Of a stretch of DNA of 64,000 nt, positions 1 through 11,796 are shown in pieces. Below the pieces are notes generated by a model. The model did no database searches and was not told the origin of the DNA. It saw only the letters and a list, made by a program, of their open reading frames with translations. The position numbers were made by a program, and so were the translations under genes. The DNA lies in NCBI GenBank assembly GCA_940671915.1, contig CALNVZ010000649.1, positions 1,356,144 to 1,420,143 on the forward strand, given 5' to 3'. The stretch's first letter is position 1, and every line of letters begins with the position of its first letter. The stretch is from Paracentrotus lividus (taxonomy: Eukaryota; Echinodermata; Echinoidea; Camarodonta; Echinidae).

Positions 1-1559
1 TCAGAAATAACAAAGTAATGATCTACCTTAATAATTCAAGTATCGATTTCTTATTAAGTTCTTCCTCTATTCAAACTTTCTTACCTTCCTTTTCGTGTAT
101 GCCTATTTATTAAATGAATTGAGGGGGGGAAAACGCATTATATGATATATATACATGTGAAAGAAAATATAGGTTTCTTCTTGATGTAAACATAGATAAC
201 CTCTTGTGTATCCATATTGTAAATAAATTTTGACGAAAGTACATGTACATGCAAACTTGTTCAACTTTGTCTTTTTTTCGAGAGTTTATCTTGTCTCTCT
301 GGGAAGTTTGCGCTCGGCATGATGACTAGGTTAAATTGCAACGAATAAAAGAGGTACATCTCGCCATGGTAACATTGCTCGTCAGCCAATCAAAATGCAG
401 TATTTCATGAAAGTTATCCATTGATGGAAAATTATAAAAGTAGCTCTTAAAGCAACGGGGCCCAGAATTCGCAGGTCACTTAATGTCATAATGGGGAAAT
501 AAGGTACAATTTTACTATTATTTATTTATTTTGTTTTTGTTTTTTATTTTATTTATATATATATTTTTTTCAAATAGAGGGAAAGAGAATAAGAGGTACA
601 TTGATATAGACAGAAAACAGTAGGGGCCCAAGTCTGAATCGCCAATGTGCGGGAAAGGGCAAAAAAATAAGTGATGTTTTAATTTTTTTTTCATGATTTT
701 GATTTGAAATTTATCCAAAACCTATTCACTGTGTCTTATAATGACATAGACATATGCTACTACTTAATTTTGGAGCTGAAAGTTATTGCAAAAAGGAGAA
801 AACCCTCAGATAAAACAACATTGACAAGGTTGCAAAATTTTCACCAAAATATGGCAGTTTGGTCCACGAGGTCAATACTAAAGTATTGACATCGTATTAT
901 GAGTGGCCTAATACAAAAGAAAAGTTGGGGGAAATGGCCAAGAAAATTTGCTTTTAACTTTATTTTTATGGGGAAATAAAAAAAGTGTGATATCTCAGAA
1001 GCATGAAAGGACCTGTACAACTTTTTATCATTATCGTTTTTATTGTTATTTTTTATTTATCTGTTTATTTAGCCTAATATACCAGTACGGTACAGCTCTT
1101 CACAAGGGTCAATCTTCGAATTATTTTCAATTTTTATTTGTGCCATTAACCGTTTCATTACTTCTTCAGTTCCACGCACGCTCTTTGCTGACTTCGGGAT
1201 AATTTTCTCATATTAAAAAGCTTAATTATTACAGTTAAACACCAAATATGGTAAGTTTACATTATCTTATCATATAATCTTTGATTTTTTCCACCCGCTT
1301 AATATAGTTTTTTCGTTCCAAGTATATTAAATGCACAAACACTGGATTTCTAAGTTTTCCTTTTTCGGTTTTGGCTGCGCACAGCCGTGTTACAGACAAT
1401 ACAGTCTCATACATGTAAATTTATGTAATGTTTGTAAAAATCTACCCTAAAACATTAGTCTTTTGCATCTCGACTTATTTCAAACTTGGTATTACTTAAG
1501 AGCCAATCAGAGGCTGTCTTTAATTACGGCCTCAGCATAATTAATGAATAATTAATGAT
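1..1559. other. AT-rich spacer, no gene recognised
   Basis: No open frame here resembles a known protein. The stretch at about 355-475 (CCATGGTAAC, then CAACGGGGCCCAG) resembles one arm of the foldback element at 18299-18702, so it is probably a fragment of the same family. The rest shows only short A/T runs. Confidence 0.5.
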
Positions 1560-1582
1560 ATGCCCCAGAGTGTGTGTGTGAG

Positions 1583-2229
1583 ACTTCGCGACGGGAACTG
1601 ACGAGCGAGTACACGGACACAGAGAATTCGGTGCTAGTGCAGTTAAGCATCCCGCCGAGTAACTATACACAGCCCCGTTGCCGAAGGCGACGGGGCTGTA
1701 CTTCCACCACCTCCATTTACAGCGAAATAATCAGCGATGATGAGCGATTCAGGTGATTATACTGCTTATATGATGAATTAATGTTCAAATGTAATTCAAC
1801 GGCATGTTGATATTTCACCATACGGCCGTTGAAAACTGAAGTATATAAGAGCTTCTTGACTTACCAAAATGAATTTTCCGTTGGGCCTTGTCTCTTCTCA
1901 TAGTGTTGGTGCCATCGCTCCATTTTCTATAGTGTCATTTTACTGTGCGAAGACGATTTAACTCTGTGGCGGAAAACAACGCACGCACGGAAAATATACG
2001 TTGATGGACTCAATTTTCCTGTATTTTCTTCTATTATTAGTTGATTACTTCATGTTGAAACAATCGCAGATGTACCATTCGAGGAAAAACTTCAAAAACT
2101 TGATTCAATGTGAGTATGAATTCAAATAAGGTATTTTTGACCACGAAATTTGTGGTCATGTAGAGATATTTTCAAAACTTCACCAAATATGTCTACTGGT
2201 TCGTCAGTTCCCGTCGCTTTGCGACGGGG
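1583..2229. repeat. Inverted-repeat element with GC-rich hairpins
   Basis: CGACGGGAACTGACGA near 1590 recurs in inverse orientation near 2200 (TCGTCAGTTCCCGTCG). Inside lies a hairpin at 1669-1699 with a 14-bp stem (ACAGCCCCGT arm). At the right end is CCCGTCGC-ttt-GCGACGGG (about 2211-2229). This looks like a non-autonomous foldback element of about 650 bp. The true ends and any target-site duplication are not clear. Confidence 0.5.
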
Positions 2230-2787
2230 GCTGGTCGGTTTACCCGCCGAGAGGCTTGCTGCTAGCTACGTGAAGGGATAGGGTGGACCGCGCACTAGGG
2301 TTAGGGCACTCATGCACTACACTCGGATGATATGATATCATCCTCGTGCCCTCTGCCATTCAAGTCTCGAGCGCGATGAGGACAGAAAAAAAAAACCTTT
2401 AATTTACCCTTACAATCAACTTCTAACAACTTTGATTGTTATTTAATGGGTTCTTAACATTTGTAAAGGCATTGATATGAAATGTTGTTTAAAAATATGC
2501 TGAAATAAAAAGGAGAAATAAGAAGAAAAAACTCACCGATTTTCAGCAGTTCTCCGAATTTTGTGCCACTCCAGCTGGTATGGTAGCGGAGAGAAAAAAA
2601 AATGAAATGGAAATTGCTGCCTAGCCTGCTTGCGATCGTGCGTAAGCTAGGTGTGCATGGCGTAAAATAAACAAATGTTAACCTACCTTCCACACTTTAT
2701 AAAGGTCATAAAGGTCATCATGTTTCGGCCATAGGGGTAGGGTTCAGTGCCTAAATCGGGCCTGCCGTCAATTCCCCCCCCCCCCCC
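2230..2787. other. Spacer, nothing recognised
   Basis: No gene or clear repeat structure is visible. It ends in a run of about 14 C directly against the assembly gap. Confidence 0.5.
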
Positions 2788-3457
2788 NNNNNNNNNNNNN
2801 NNNNNNNNNNNNNNNNNNNNNNNNNNNNNNNNNNNNNNNNNNNNNNNNNNNNNNNNNNNNNNNNNNNNNNNNNNNNNNNNNNNNNNNNNNNNNNNNNNNN
2901 NNNNNNNNNNNNNNNNNNNNNNNNNNNNNNNNNNNNNNNNNNNNNNNNNNNNNNNNNNNNNNNNNNNNNNNNNNNNNNNNNNNNNNNNNNNNNNNNNNNN
3001 NNNNNNNNNNNNNNNNNNNNNNNNNNNNNNNNNNNNNNNNNNNNNNNNNNNNNNNNNNNNNNNNNNNNNNNNNNNNNNNNNNNNNNNNNNNNNNNNNNNN
3101 NNNNNNNNNNNNNNNNNNNNNNNNNNNNNNNNNNNNNNNNNNNNNNNNNNNNNNNNNNNNNNNNNNNNNNNNNNNNNNNNNNNNNNNNNNNNNNNNNNNN
3201 NNNNNNNNNNNNNNNNNNNNNNNNNNNNNNNNNNNNNNNNNNNNNNNNNNNNNNNNNNNNNNNNNNNNNNNNNNNNNNNNNNNNNNNNNNNNNNNNNNNN
3301 NNNNNNNNNNNNNNNNNNNNNNNNNNNNNNNNNNNNNNNNNNNNNNNNNNNNNNNNNNNNNNNNNNNNNNNNNNNNNNNNNNNNNNNNNNNNNNNNNNNN
3401 NNNNNNNNNNNNNNNNNNNNNNNNNNNNNNNNNNNNNNNNNNNNNNNNNNNNNNNNN
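2788..3457. other. Assembly gap (N run)
   Basis: 670 undetermined bases. The left edge is a long poly-C run, a common cause of sequencing drop-out. Frames that appear to cross it are artefacts. Confidence 0.99.
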
Positions 3458-3499
3458 AGAAAAAAGATCATTATAGTATTTATAATTAGGGGGCGGGGA

Positions 3500-3625
3500 G
3501 GCGGCTCAGCCAACTTTTCTCAGCAAACATGTACAAAACACAAAAGTTACCATACATTCGTGATTTTTAGCTTGTTCAGCCCCCCCCCCACTTGCGACCC
3601 AGCCCCTTCACTTAAATCACCAGGC
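3500..3625 (+). mobile_element. Degenerate relative of the CAGGGGCCGCGG MITE
   Basis: The order of blocks (CTCAGCCAACTTTTCTC, a GTACAAAA block, then CTTGTTCAGCCCCCC and CAGCCCCTTCACTT) matches the body of the element at 40358-40518. The terminal inverted repeat is not preserved here. Confidence 0.45.
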
Positions 3626-3940
3626 CTCTCTAGACTCTACCTCATAGCTTTAAAAACAATAAACAAAACTTTTGTTAATACTATATTATTATTTTATTAT
3701 TACTAGGCCCTACTAGTTTTTATTTAGTTATTTATTTTTTCATTCTATTCGCGAGTGAATCAAAAGCTAATCATCCTAACAACAAATTAAACAAACAAGG
3801 TAACTACTGTTGCCATGTCACATTCGACTCGTGACGGAGACATCGTCGAAATGCAAGCTTTCAACAAAAGAGGGCAGCACAATTTATCCCATCATTAAAT
3901 TACTTGCTTCTCTTGGTCCGTGAAATCAAAGGCAAAGATG

Positions 3941-4039
3941 TATATATAGCGGTTGAATACTAAAATTTACTACTTTGAGGACATTAGGGAGCAGTGCTCA
4001 AGGAAAGGAAATAAGGAGAAGAAGATTGGCAACAATTTG
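3941..4039 (+). promoter_or_regulatory. Candidate TATA promoter and non-coding first exon
   Basis: A TATATATA box at 3941-3948 is followed about 70-90 bp later by a good splice donor (AACAATTTG then GTAAGTGA, exon edge at 4039). With transcription starting about 30 bp after the box, this would give a short untranslated exon. It could supply the 5' UTR of the carrier gene at 9099, whose coding exon is preceded by an acceptor. The link is inference; no transcript evidence is available. Confidence 0.3.
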
Positions 4040-4040
4040 G

Positions 4041-4840
4041 TAAGTGAATTTTCCATTTTTTTTTCATATTGCCTTTTTTGCTAAATCTTTTGAGTACGAC
4101 TGTGTTGATGTTTCGTACGTAGTCCCGTCTATGGTAGTCTCGGTAAGCTGATTACGGCTCCACTGCACGCGTGGGTTAGGGTAGGGTGGGTGGTGGGGTA
4201 GGGTGGTGGGGTAGGATGGTGTGTAGTGGATGCCAAACTGCACTAGCGCCGAGAATTCAGTACTTCCCCAAAGTCGCGAAACATTATAAAAAATATAATA
4301 GTTTCAATTCATACCTACATTACATGTACTATCCGTGGATAATTTTCCTAAAAGCACTATTTCCAAGCTGATGGGCATTCTAAACGAGAGATCGTAAATT
4401 AGTTTTGGTGTGTAAAACATGTCCGTCATTGAACTTTTTTCTCGTAGCAGCCGGTGATGAAAATATAGCGAGCGCGTACGCTTTGGATACAGCATCGCAC
4501 ATATTGCATCAACTTGCTCGATGTAACGTTGCTCACGTAGCGCACGCATCTGCTGCAGACTCTACCACAATCGTTCCCGTACGTGCGTTGCAGTTGTTCA
4601 AGTCATGAATCGAGTGACTTCATAAAAATGGCAGCGATGGCCGAAACGGTTTGAGGACAGACACCTTCAATGGAAAATTCATTTTGATAAGTCAAAAAGC
4701 TTTTATATAACTCGGGGGGGGGGGGGGTGATTGGCAATGTAATGTAATGTTGTAGAATGTGTGGGCATGCATTTCAACATTAGATTCATCATATTGACCA
4801 GTATATGCTTGGCCCAAATTTTTTTAATTTTCAAGAATCG
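4041..4840. other. Spacer, nothing recognised
   Basis: No protein-like frame. It holds a G run at about 4713-4727. If the exon ending at 4039 is real, this is intron. Confidence 0.45.
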
Positions 4841-5210
4841 AGTTTCATTCACCACGTTCACACAGTCAAAGGACAGGTGTGCAATCAAGTTTCATTCACC
4901 ACGTTCACACAGTCAAAGGACAGGTGTGCAATCAAGTTTCATTCACCACGTTCACACAGTCAAAGGACAGGTGTGCAATCAAGTTTCATTCACCACGTTC
5001 ACACAGTCAAAGGACAGGTGTGCAATCAAGTTTCATTCACCACGTTCACACAGTCAAAGGACAGGTGTGCAATCAAGTTTCATTCACCACGTTCACACAG
5101 TCAAAGGACAGGTGTGCAATCAAGTTTCATTCACCACGTTCACACAGTCAAAGGACAGGTGTGCAATCAAGTTTCATTCACCACGTGCACACAGTCAAAG
5201 GACAGGTGCG
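4841..5210. repeat. 47-bp minisatellite, about 8 copies
   Basis: The 47-bp unit (starting ATCAAGTTTCATTCACCA) repeats about 7.9 times with almost no change except in the last copy. Because 47 is not a multiple of 3 and the unit has no stop in any forward frame, all three forward frames stay open. The apparent proteins here are therefore by-products of the repeat. Confidence 0.95.
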
Positions 5211-5899
5211 TGTGGTGGTTCTCAAAACTGGACTGAGACCATGCCGTGGATTGTGTAATTTTTAAATTATTTTTAAATTTATTTTGTATTGAGTCCACTG
5301 TTGGGGTCAACTGTTTATTTTATTTAAATGAATTTAAATAAACATTCATTAGCCTTAACCATTTTATTTACAATCGTGAGTTAAGCGCCGCCCTGTGACA
5401 AGGACCAAAGTATTCAGACATTTATTTTTGCAAAATAAACAACTGAACATCGTAAATTGGCCCCACGTAGGGACCTGTGAGAGATCGGCGAGTAGAGCCT
5501 GCCAACCATGCAGAAAAGACAGTTCACTGCACTAATTGGGAAAGGCACCTGGAAAGACGTATACAGCTGCAAACTAACATCAGTCTGTACTGAAAAATGG
5601 CTGTCTGTCACCCTCTTGGTTACTGAGGAAACTTCTCAATAATAATTGTTGAAACCAGCTTTAAACCTACATCAAAATAAATTAAGATAATCTGAAGGTC
5701 TACTATCATTGCAATTTGTCATTCTTCCATTAGATATTTTTAATTTTGTTTAGTAGAATTTTTAGACCCTTTTTTGGATATGCCACCTTGACGTGGCTTG
5801 AGCTTCTCAAGACACATATTCATCTTTTCTGCATTGACTTTCCATTGGAAGAAAATTGCTGCAGTATTAAGGTAATTCCCAGTGCAAGGTCTCTCCTCC

Positions 5900-7560
5900 A
5901 AGGGAAGTTCTGGACCCAAAATAAGTTGCTTTTATTAAAAAGCAGAAAAAATAGAAAAACATATTTTAAAAAAGTTTGAAGAAAATCAGACTAATAATAA
6001 TAAAGTTATGAATATCTTTATGATGCACAAAAAATTGATCGCTACACCAAATCGGCAACACCTGTGATGTCACAGGGGCACAACTTGCCATGCATTGTTT
6101 ATTTGTTTTATGATAAATTTTCATTTTATTTGTTAAGAAACTTTTTTCCTCATAACTTTTGCCAAGATATATTGATGGCAATATTTTATTGAACGGGAGG
6201 TCGTGAGTTCGAAACCCGGCCGAGTCATACCAAAGACTTACAAAAATGGTACCTAAAGTTGTATTTTAACAAGGGGTCAAAGCCAAAAATAGTGTTCACT
6301 TTGGTCAAATTTTCAAACTGGCAGTTATATCTAGTATTATATATCATATGAAAGCTGAGATTCCATAGATTTCGGAAATGTACATGTCCAATATAAAAGA
6401 CTGCCGACTTTCTTGTGTAATGCCTATGAATGTGAAAATAGCGCCCTCTCTGTGCGATGGGACGGAAAATGTACATTTAATTAATTTACATTAAAATCTA
6501 AAATATTAGGGCAATATCAAGTTTATTATGGAATACCCTTTCTAGGAGCATTTCATTCCTGAAAAAAAAAATCTGAATTATTTTGAATTAAGGGTGAAAA
6601 TTCACATTTTTAGGGCCAAAAATTGTGTTTTTTTAGGTTTTTTGTACTTTGACACGTAAAATTTTGTTATTTTTTTTCTATGAAGATCACAAGATGGTTC
6701 ACCCATGTTCTAGAATGTATCAATTTATTAGTGGGGTTCTACATCCTTGCCACTAAATGAGTTGATACTCCACTCATAAGAAAAATATGACGTTTCAACA
6801 TTTTCCGTCCCATCGCGCTTTCAGGTCTCTACATGTACATTGACACAACACAGATAGTTATGTATGGGACTGTAATATAATTTTTTGCATTTATGTCAAT
6901 TTTGAGAGGGCTATAAAACAAACAAATAATGAATGTATAGATCCAAATTGTTATTATTGTGTAAAATAGTGTCATGGGATTCAAATTTCAAAATATTGGC
7001 ACAAGGTCGCAGGATACACAAGGTCAAATCTAAGGTCAAAATAAAGGTCAAAAGGTCATGACACGTTACAATGCCGTTAAATTTAAAATAACAACTTTTT
7101 CAGATAGTCTTTTTAATTCCCTTTTCAATGATACCACTTGTACTTAATTTGGATCATTAGTTTTATCGCTATGGTGATTTGAAAATTTGTGACAAAAAGT
7201 CCATTTTTTTTCCCTTCCCTGAGTTCCCATTCACTTTGTACATAGAACATATTTTCTTTCCCGTCGCGCGACGGGACGGAATTGACATGCCTATAGGAAA
7301 TCGCCTATAAATCGTAATCTATTAGATTTAACTGCTAGCTCTTTTTTTACTATTGATCTATGGGACAGTAACAAATAGACACCACAAATAGACACTGTGT
7401 TGCCAATTTGGTATAGCGATCAATTTTTTTGTGTGCATCATAAAGATATTCATAACTTTCTTATTATTAGTAAGATTTTTATCAAAATTTTTTAATTCTG
7501 TTTTTCTAATTTTTCTGCTTTTCATAAAGGCAACTTATTTTGGGTCCAGACCTTCCCTTT
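5900..7560. repeat. Element with 160-bp terminal inverted repeats
   Basis: The left arm (about 5900-6061, beginning AGGGAAGTTCTGGACCC) pairs imperfectly with the right arm (about 7397-7560, ending GGGTCCAGACCTTCCC) over its whole length. The 1.3-kb interior holds a second inverted pair, GATGGGACGGAAAATGT near 6455 and its reverse near 6800. It also holds a tRNA-like B-box stretch (GAGTTCGAAACCC near 6203) and an AGGTCA-rich patch near 7015-7060. No transposase frame is visible, so it is probably non-autonomous with nested insertions. Confidence 0.7.
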
Positions 7561-9093
7561 AAAGGGAATTTAGTGTAGTGGGATGGTGTGGGGAAGACAA
7601 AGAGAATTATTGTGGGCTATCCTGTCATTTTCATGCTATTTGGGAAGAATATTATATGATATTCTTCCCAAATAGCAATTTCCTGTTATTTTCATGCTTT
7701 GTTGAACTGTTATCAATCACTTTTAGACGGTGTCTTTGACATTTCATTGTCATGACCAGAACACTACTTTCACATTAAATACACTCAAGAATATTTAGCT
7801 CTGTAATACATGACTTGCCCATGATACATGTACATGTATAAAGGTCAAATCAATTTGTTCAGTACACAATACATAAATGGCCTTTAATGCATTTTGGTAT
7901 CTGATTCTTCTTGCAGCATTACTTTCATTTGACAGTATATTTTCTTCTGTTGGGGCTTGAGGGAAGCGGGACACACCCCCTTTGTTCAGTAATCAGATCT
8001 CTTGATTTACTTCAAAAGAATGATATATTTGCCTACTTTGCTATTCGTCCTCGAATCGCCCAACCTACCGAAACTTTTACCCTGAAAATTTTTGCTCTAT
8101 TGTTTCCTATCCTCCCTCCCTCGATTGTACATTGTATCTGGCCACGTTGGGACCAACGCCCATCTAAAGTGATCACATCACATAGCATTTCTATCAAAAT
8201 TTATACAATGTAAGGGGAGGATTTAATGGCCTTGAGGGGAAGGATTTATGGGGTGGATGATCATAAATTTTTCAGTCCTTTCTTAGTGCAATGAGGTACT
8301 TACTATTAAAACTTAGTACCTCCATGCTTAGTGTAAGGAGATGAAAATAATATGAAACCCTCTAGCGATTATTTCAATCCGCAATAATGAACTTATTTAG
8401 TCCTAATATGAAACATAGTAGAAAAAGTGAGTAATTTATGTTTATTTAAAAAGGAATAAAAAGGGAATCTGGCCAAAGTCCATGGTCAATTGATAGAGTA
8501 GGCCAGTGAAATGATGGTCTTGTAAGCAAGGTAGAACTGTATTTGATGAAGTCCATTATAAAAGTTCACAGACTTTGTTTTGTTGCCCTACACATTTTAG
8601 CAAATCACTCCTTCTTTTCCCCAATTGTTTTCCATGCTATAATTTTCTTTTATTGCCAGCCTCTAAATTTCTAAAATCTTAAGCAAGTCACTCTATAAAA
8701 TGCTAGTTAGTGCAAACTTTTGTATTGACGATGCCAGAATGTTCTTGTAAAACCTGAATCATTTTTTGGAGGACTTTGGACGGTTTATCTCTGATGTACA
8801 TGTAGGTCTTGTTTGAAGTGCGAACTACACTGCTGTGTCTGGAATTCATACTACCCGTCACTGTTTGCCAGTTCAGTGAACTACATGGCAATATCTCAGG
8901 GGTAGGTATTGTGGGAGGATTCAAAGCATAAACATGTGAATATTATGCTGGTCGAAAAGTATAAGTAGGCCTACCTATGAAGGGAGAACTCACTTTCAGT
9001 ACATCTGAAGATCTTGCTTGTTGGTTTGTTGCATGTATACTGTTGAGAAGGCCGCTGATTTGTATTCTCTTTGTTTGTATTTCCCTGCATCAG
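7561..9093. other. Spacer or intron upstream of the first carrier
   Basis: No protein-like frame and no clear repeat. TACATGTACATGTA occurs near 7824. The stretch ends in TTTCCCTGCATCAG, a plausible splice acceptor (AG at 9092-9093) six bases before the carrier start codon, so it may be a 5' UTR intron. Confidence 0.4.
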
Positions 9094-9098
9094 ACACT

Positions 9099-9914
9099 AT
9101 GAATGATCGGAAGCCACCTTATTACGTGGCCCTGGCTGCTGGAGCCATAGCGGGTATGTCAGTCGATGCCTCTCTCTTCCCAATAGACACTGTCAAGACC
9201 CGTCTTCAAAGCTCACAGGGTTTCTGGAAAACTGGAGGATTCCGTGGGATTTATTCCGGCCTGCTGCCCGCATTTTTGGGTTCAGCTCCGTCCGCCGCAT
9301 TGTTCTTTTCAACATATGAGGCAGCCAAGTCGATCGGCAACCGACACGTCCCGCAGCAGTACGAGTCCTTTGTTCACATGGCTGCGGCATCATCGGGTGA
9401 GGTCATAGCATGTTTGGTGCGTGTTCCAGTAGAGGTCATCAAGCAGCGTGCCCAAGCAACCCGCCAAGCAAGCAGCGGTATACTTCTCCGTACTTTACAG
9501 AGCGAAGGAGTGGGTGGACTTTACAGGGGGTACTTTGTGACGTTGTTACGGGAGATCCCTTTCTCGCTGATCCAGTTTCCCATGTGGGAGTTCTTTAAGA
9601 AAGTTTGGGGTAATCATCAAGGTCGTCCGGTGGATGCTTGGCAGGCTGCAGTCTGTGGGTCGATCTCTGGAGGCTTTGCAGCCGCAGCGACCACACCCCT
9701 TGATGTAATGAAAACAAGGATCATGCTGGCATCAAAAGAGAACAGTCTGGGCAGGAGCATGGTGTCCAATGTGGTGCGGGAGATCATCCAGGACAAAGGA
9801 ATTAAAGGATTCTTTGCTGGTGTTGTACCAAGAGTCATGTGGATATCTATAGGAGGATTTGTCTTTCTGGGGATGTATGAGAAATCCAAGACTGTGATGC
9901 TGCAAATTTCATAA
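9099..9914 (+). CDS. SLC25A26: Mitochondrial S-adenosylmethionine carrier, copy A
   Basis: A 271-residue carrier of the inner mitochondrial membrane that by family exchanges cytosolic S-adenosylmethionine for matrix S-adenosylhomocysteine, feeding mitochondrial methylation. The sequence shows three repeats, each opening with the carrier signature: FPIDTVKTRLQ (Pro28), VPVEVIKQRAQ (Pro110) and TPLDVMKTRIM (Pro200). GGFRGIYSG, ASSGEVIACLVRVP, LREIPFSLIQFP and AVCGSISGGFAAA match the SLC25A26 branch and not other SLC25 carriers. The ATG at 9099 was chosen because it gives the normal family length and lies six bases after a splice acceptor; the same frame upstream is not carrier-like. The coding region has no intron, unlike the vertebrate gene. 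A second copy of equal length lies 6 kb downstream on the same strand. Confidence 0.93.
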   Translation: MNDRKPPYYVALAAGAIAGMSVDASLFPIDTVKTRLQSSQGFWKTGGFRGIYSGLLPAFLGSAPSAALFFSTYEAAKSIGNRHVPQQYESFVHMAAASSGEVIACLVRVPVEVIKQRAQATRQASSGILLRTLQSEGVGGLYRGYFVTLLREIPFSLIQFPMWEFFKKVWGNHQGRPVDAWQAAVCGSISGGFAAAATTPLDVMKTRIMLASKENSLGRSMVSNVVREIIQDKGIKGFFAGVVPRVMWISIGGFVFLGMYEKSKTVMLQIS

Positions 9915-10029
9915 CCAAAATATCAATCATGTAAAAATTAATACGCTTTGTGTTAAATTTTGTGCTGAATCACATCCTGGACTTTCCCCTCTGATATGTA
10001 CCTCACAGGTCAAATATTTACACAAATCT

Positions 10030-10860
10030 CCTTTTTCATCTCTGCTTTATCCGATTTCTCTCTCCCTCTCTCTATCTTTTTTTATTTTCTTTTTTAACTG
10101 TGTCTATCAATTATTAATTGAACATATGGTTGTAGGGAGTTTTCAAAAAAAAAACTGCTCTCTCTCTCTCCTACTCTTTCTCTCCTCTCTTCATCTCATT
10201 TGAAGCTTACCATGGTTGATCGTTTATGTTTTCTTACATCTACTCATGTTTTCCATAGGTTTATATTTTCTTGACTTGTTATGAATGCAATGCCACTTCA
10301 TATGAAATTATTGACATCATTTATATCTACTCTATCCTTCATTTTTTATTGTCCTTTATTTTCTCTATCTTAACAGTTTTCACAACTTTTTCAGTATTCT
10401 CTCTATCTTTATTTAAATTTTAAATCTTCACCTCTAGGGCTTTCTTTACTTGAAACTTTAATCTCCCTCTTCTTACTTCAGACTATAAAATACCTAAAGA
10501 AACTTCTATAAGAGAATATACTTCTTTCTTACTCATCTACCAAATCAATAAAAATAAAAAACTACCTCTTCAATCACTCCACTCTCTCATCTCTCTCTCT
10601 CATGTTTGCTCTATAGTTCTATATTTCACCTTCCCTTCTTTTTCCTGCTTATCTTTTCTATTTCTCACACCTTCCCTATTTATCCATCTCCAGTTGAGCT
10701 AATTGGCATGAATAACATTTGTACACTTTCATCTCTAATTTTTCTCTTCCGACTCTCTCTTTTCCCTCTTTTCATCTCTCCTCAATTTATCTATTGTTTT
10801 AATGTTATTGACCATAGCCCCCCCCCAATCACCTACTACCTACAAGAAATAGATTAAATG
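10030..10860. repeat. Pyrimidine-rich low-complexity tract
   Basis: About 830 bases, strongly C/T-biased on the + strand (CTCTCTCTCTC, TTTTCTTTTT), probably downstream of the 3' UTR of carrier copy A. Frames in it are composition artefacts. An AATAAA lies at about 10548. Confidence 0.7.
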
Positions 10861-11796
10861 TGTAAAATTTTCTCTTATGTACATGAAAATATCACTTTAA
10901 TACTCATGAATGTTTTCTCTATCACAATTTATACAAACTTTGCCCTTATTGGACTGTATATGAAAATAAGAACACGTACACTGTACCAAAGAATGTTCTA
11001 TGTCACATGTCTAAAATGTGCAAGTGCAAGATAATTATCTGCCCTGTTTGCATAAATGACAGTATACATTTGTGTAGTTGTAGAATATCTTCCAAAAGTA
11101 TTTCCCCCTCCCCGAAATGGCATAAATTATATTTTAAATTCACTTCTTAATGGTTTTAACATAAATTTAATGGCATTTTTTAAAAAGTAAAGCATGAAAA
11201 TGCTATATACTTTTTCACATTGTCAGTCTGCATTTAAAGATTTCAATATGTTCATTCAAACTGTTTTTATTGACAAACCACATGTACATGTACATGCTGC
11301 ACAGGGAATACATTGTACATACAGTACACTTATATTATAGTTGTCAGTGATTTTTACTCTTTCAGCTAATATAAATCATAACATTCAGGATTCAAATACT
11401 AGATGCCAAAGCATCACAAAGGCCTTTTGGATTGAAAATTATTGAGCTACAGTGTAAATGTTCTTTCTTTTTCTTTTTTTGTGCATGTGCCCCCCAAAAA
11501 AGATAAAAAAGGGCAGTCCACATAATCTTTATTTCATACATGTGATCATTTAGCTGAAATTTTAATGTGGCGCTGTGCCTTCTTTGAAAATGCAAATTAG
11601 GATCTAAAATCAACACAAAGGCTCTCTTACAATACAAACATGTGATTCAGTTTTCTTAAGTGGAATAATTGATCAAACAGGAATTGATATGGGACTATGG
11701 TGCTTTAAATGCCTCTTATTATTATCTAGAACTTTTGTCAGATTTTTTTTTTTTTGCTTAAAGTAATCATCATGGACTATTCTAACATGGCATAAT
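10861..11796. other. Spacer, nothing recognised
   Basis: No gene seen. It contains a TACATGTACATGTACATG run near 11281 and ordinary A/T-rich sequence. Confidence 0.5.

Noticed and set aside
2683-3706. Long open frames on both strands around 2.7-3.7 kb
   Set aside because: They consist almost entirely of the N gap, which has no stops by definition.
4761-5265. Three overlapping repeat-protein frames
   Set aside because: All are forced by the 47-bp minisatellite and none has family resemblance or start context.
6190-6230. Possible tRNA gene near 6.2 kb
   Set aside because: Only a B-box-like stretch is present; no acceptor or anticodon stem can be folded, so at most it is a SINE relic.
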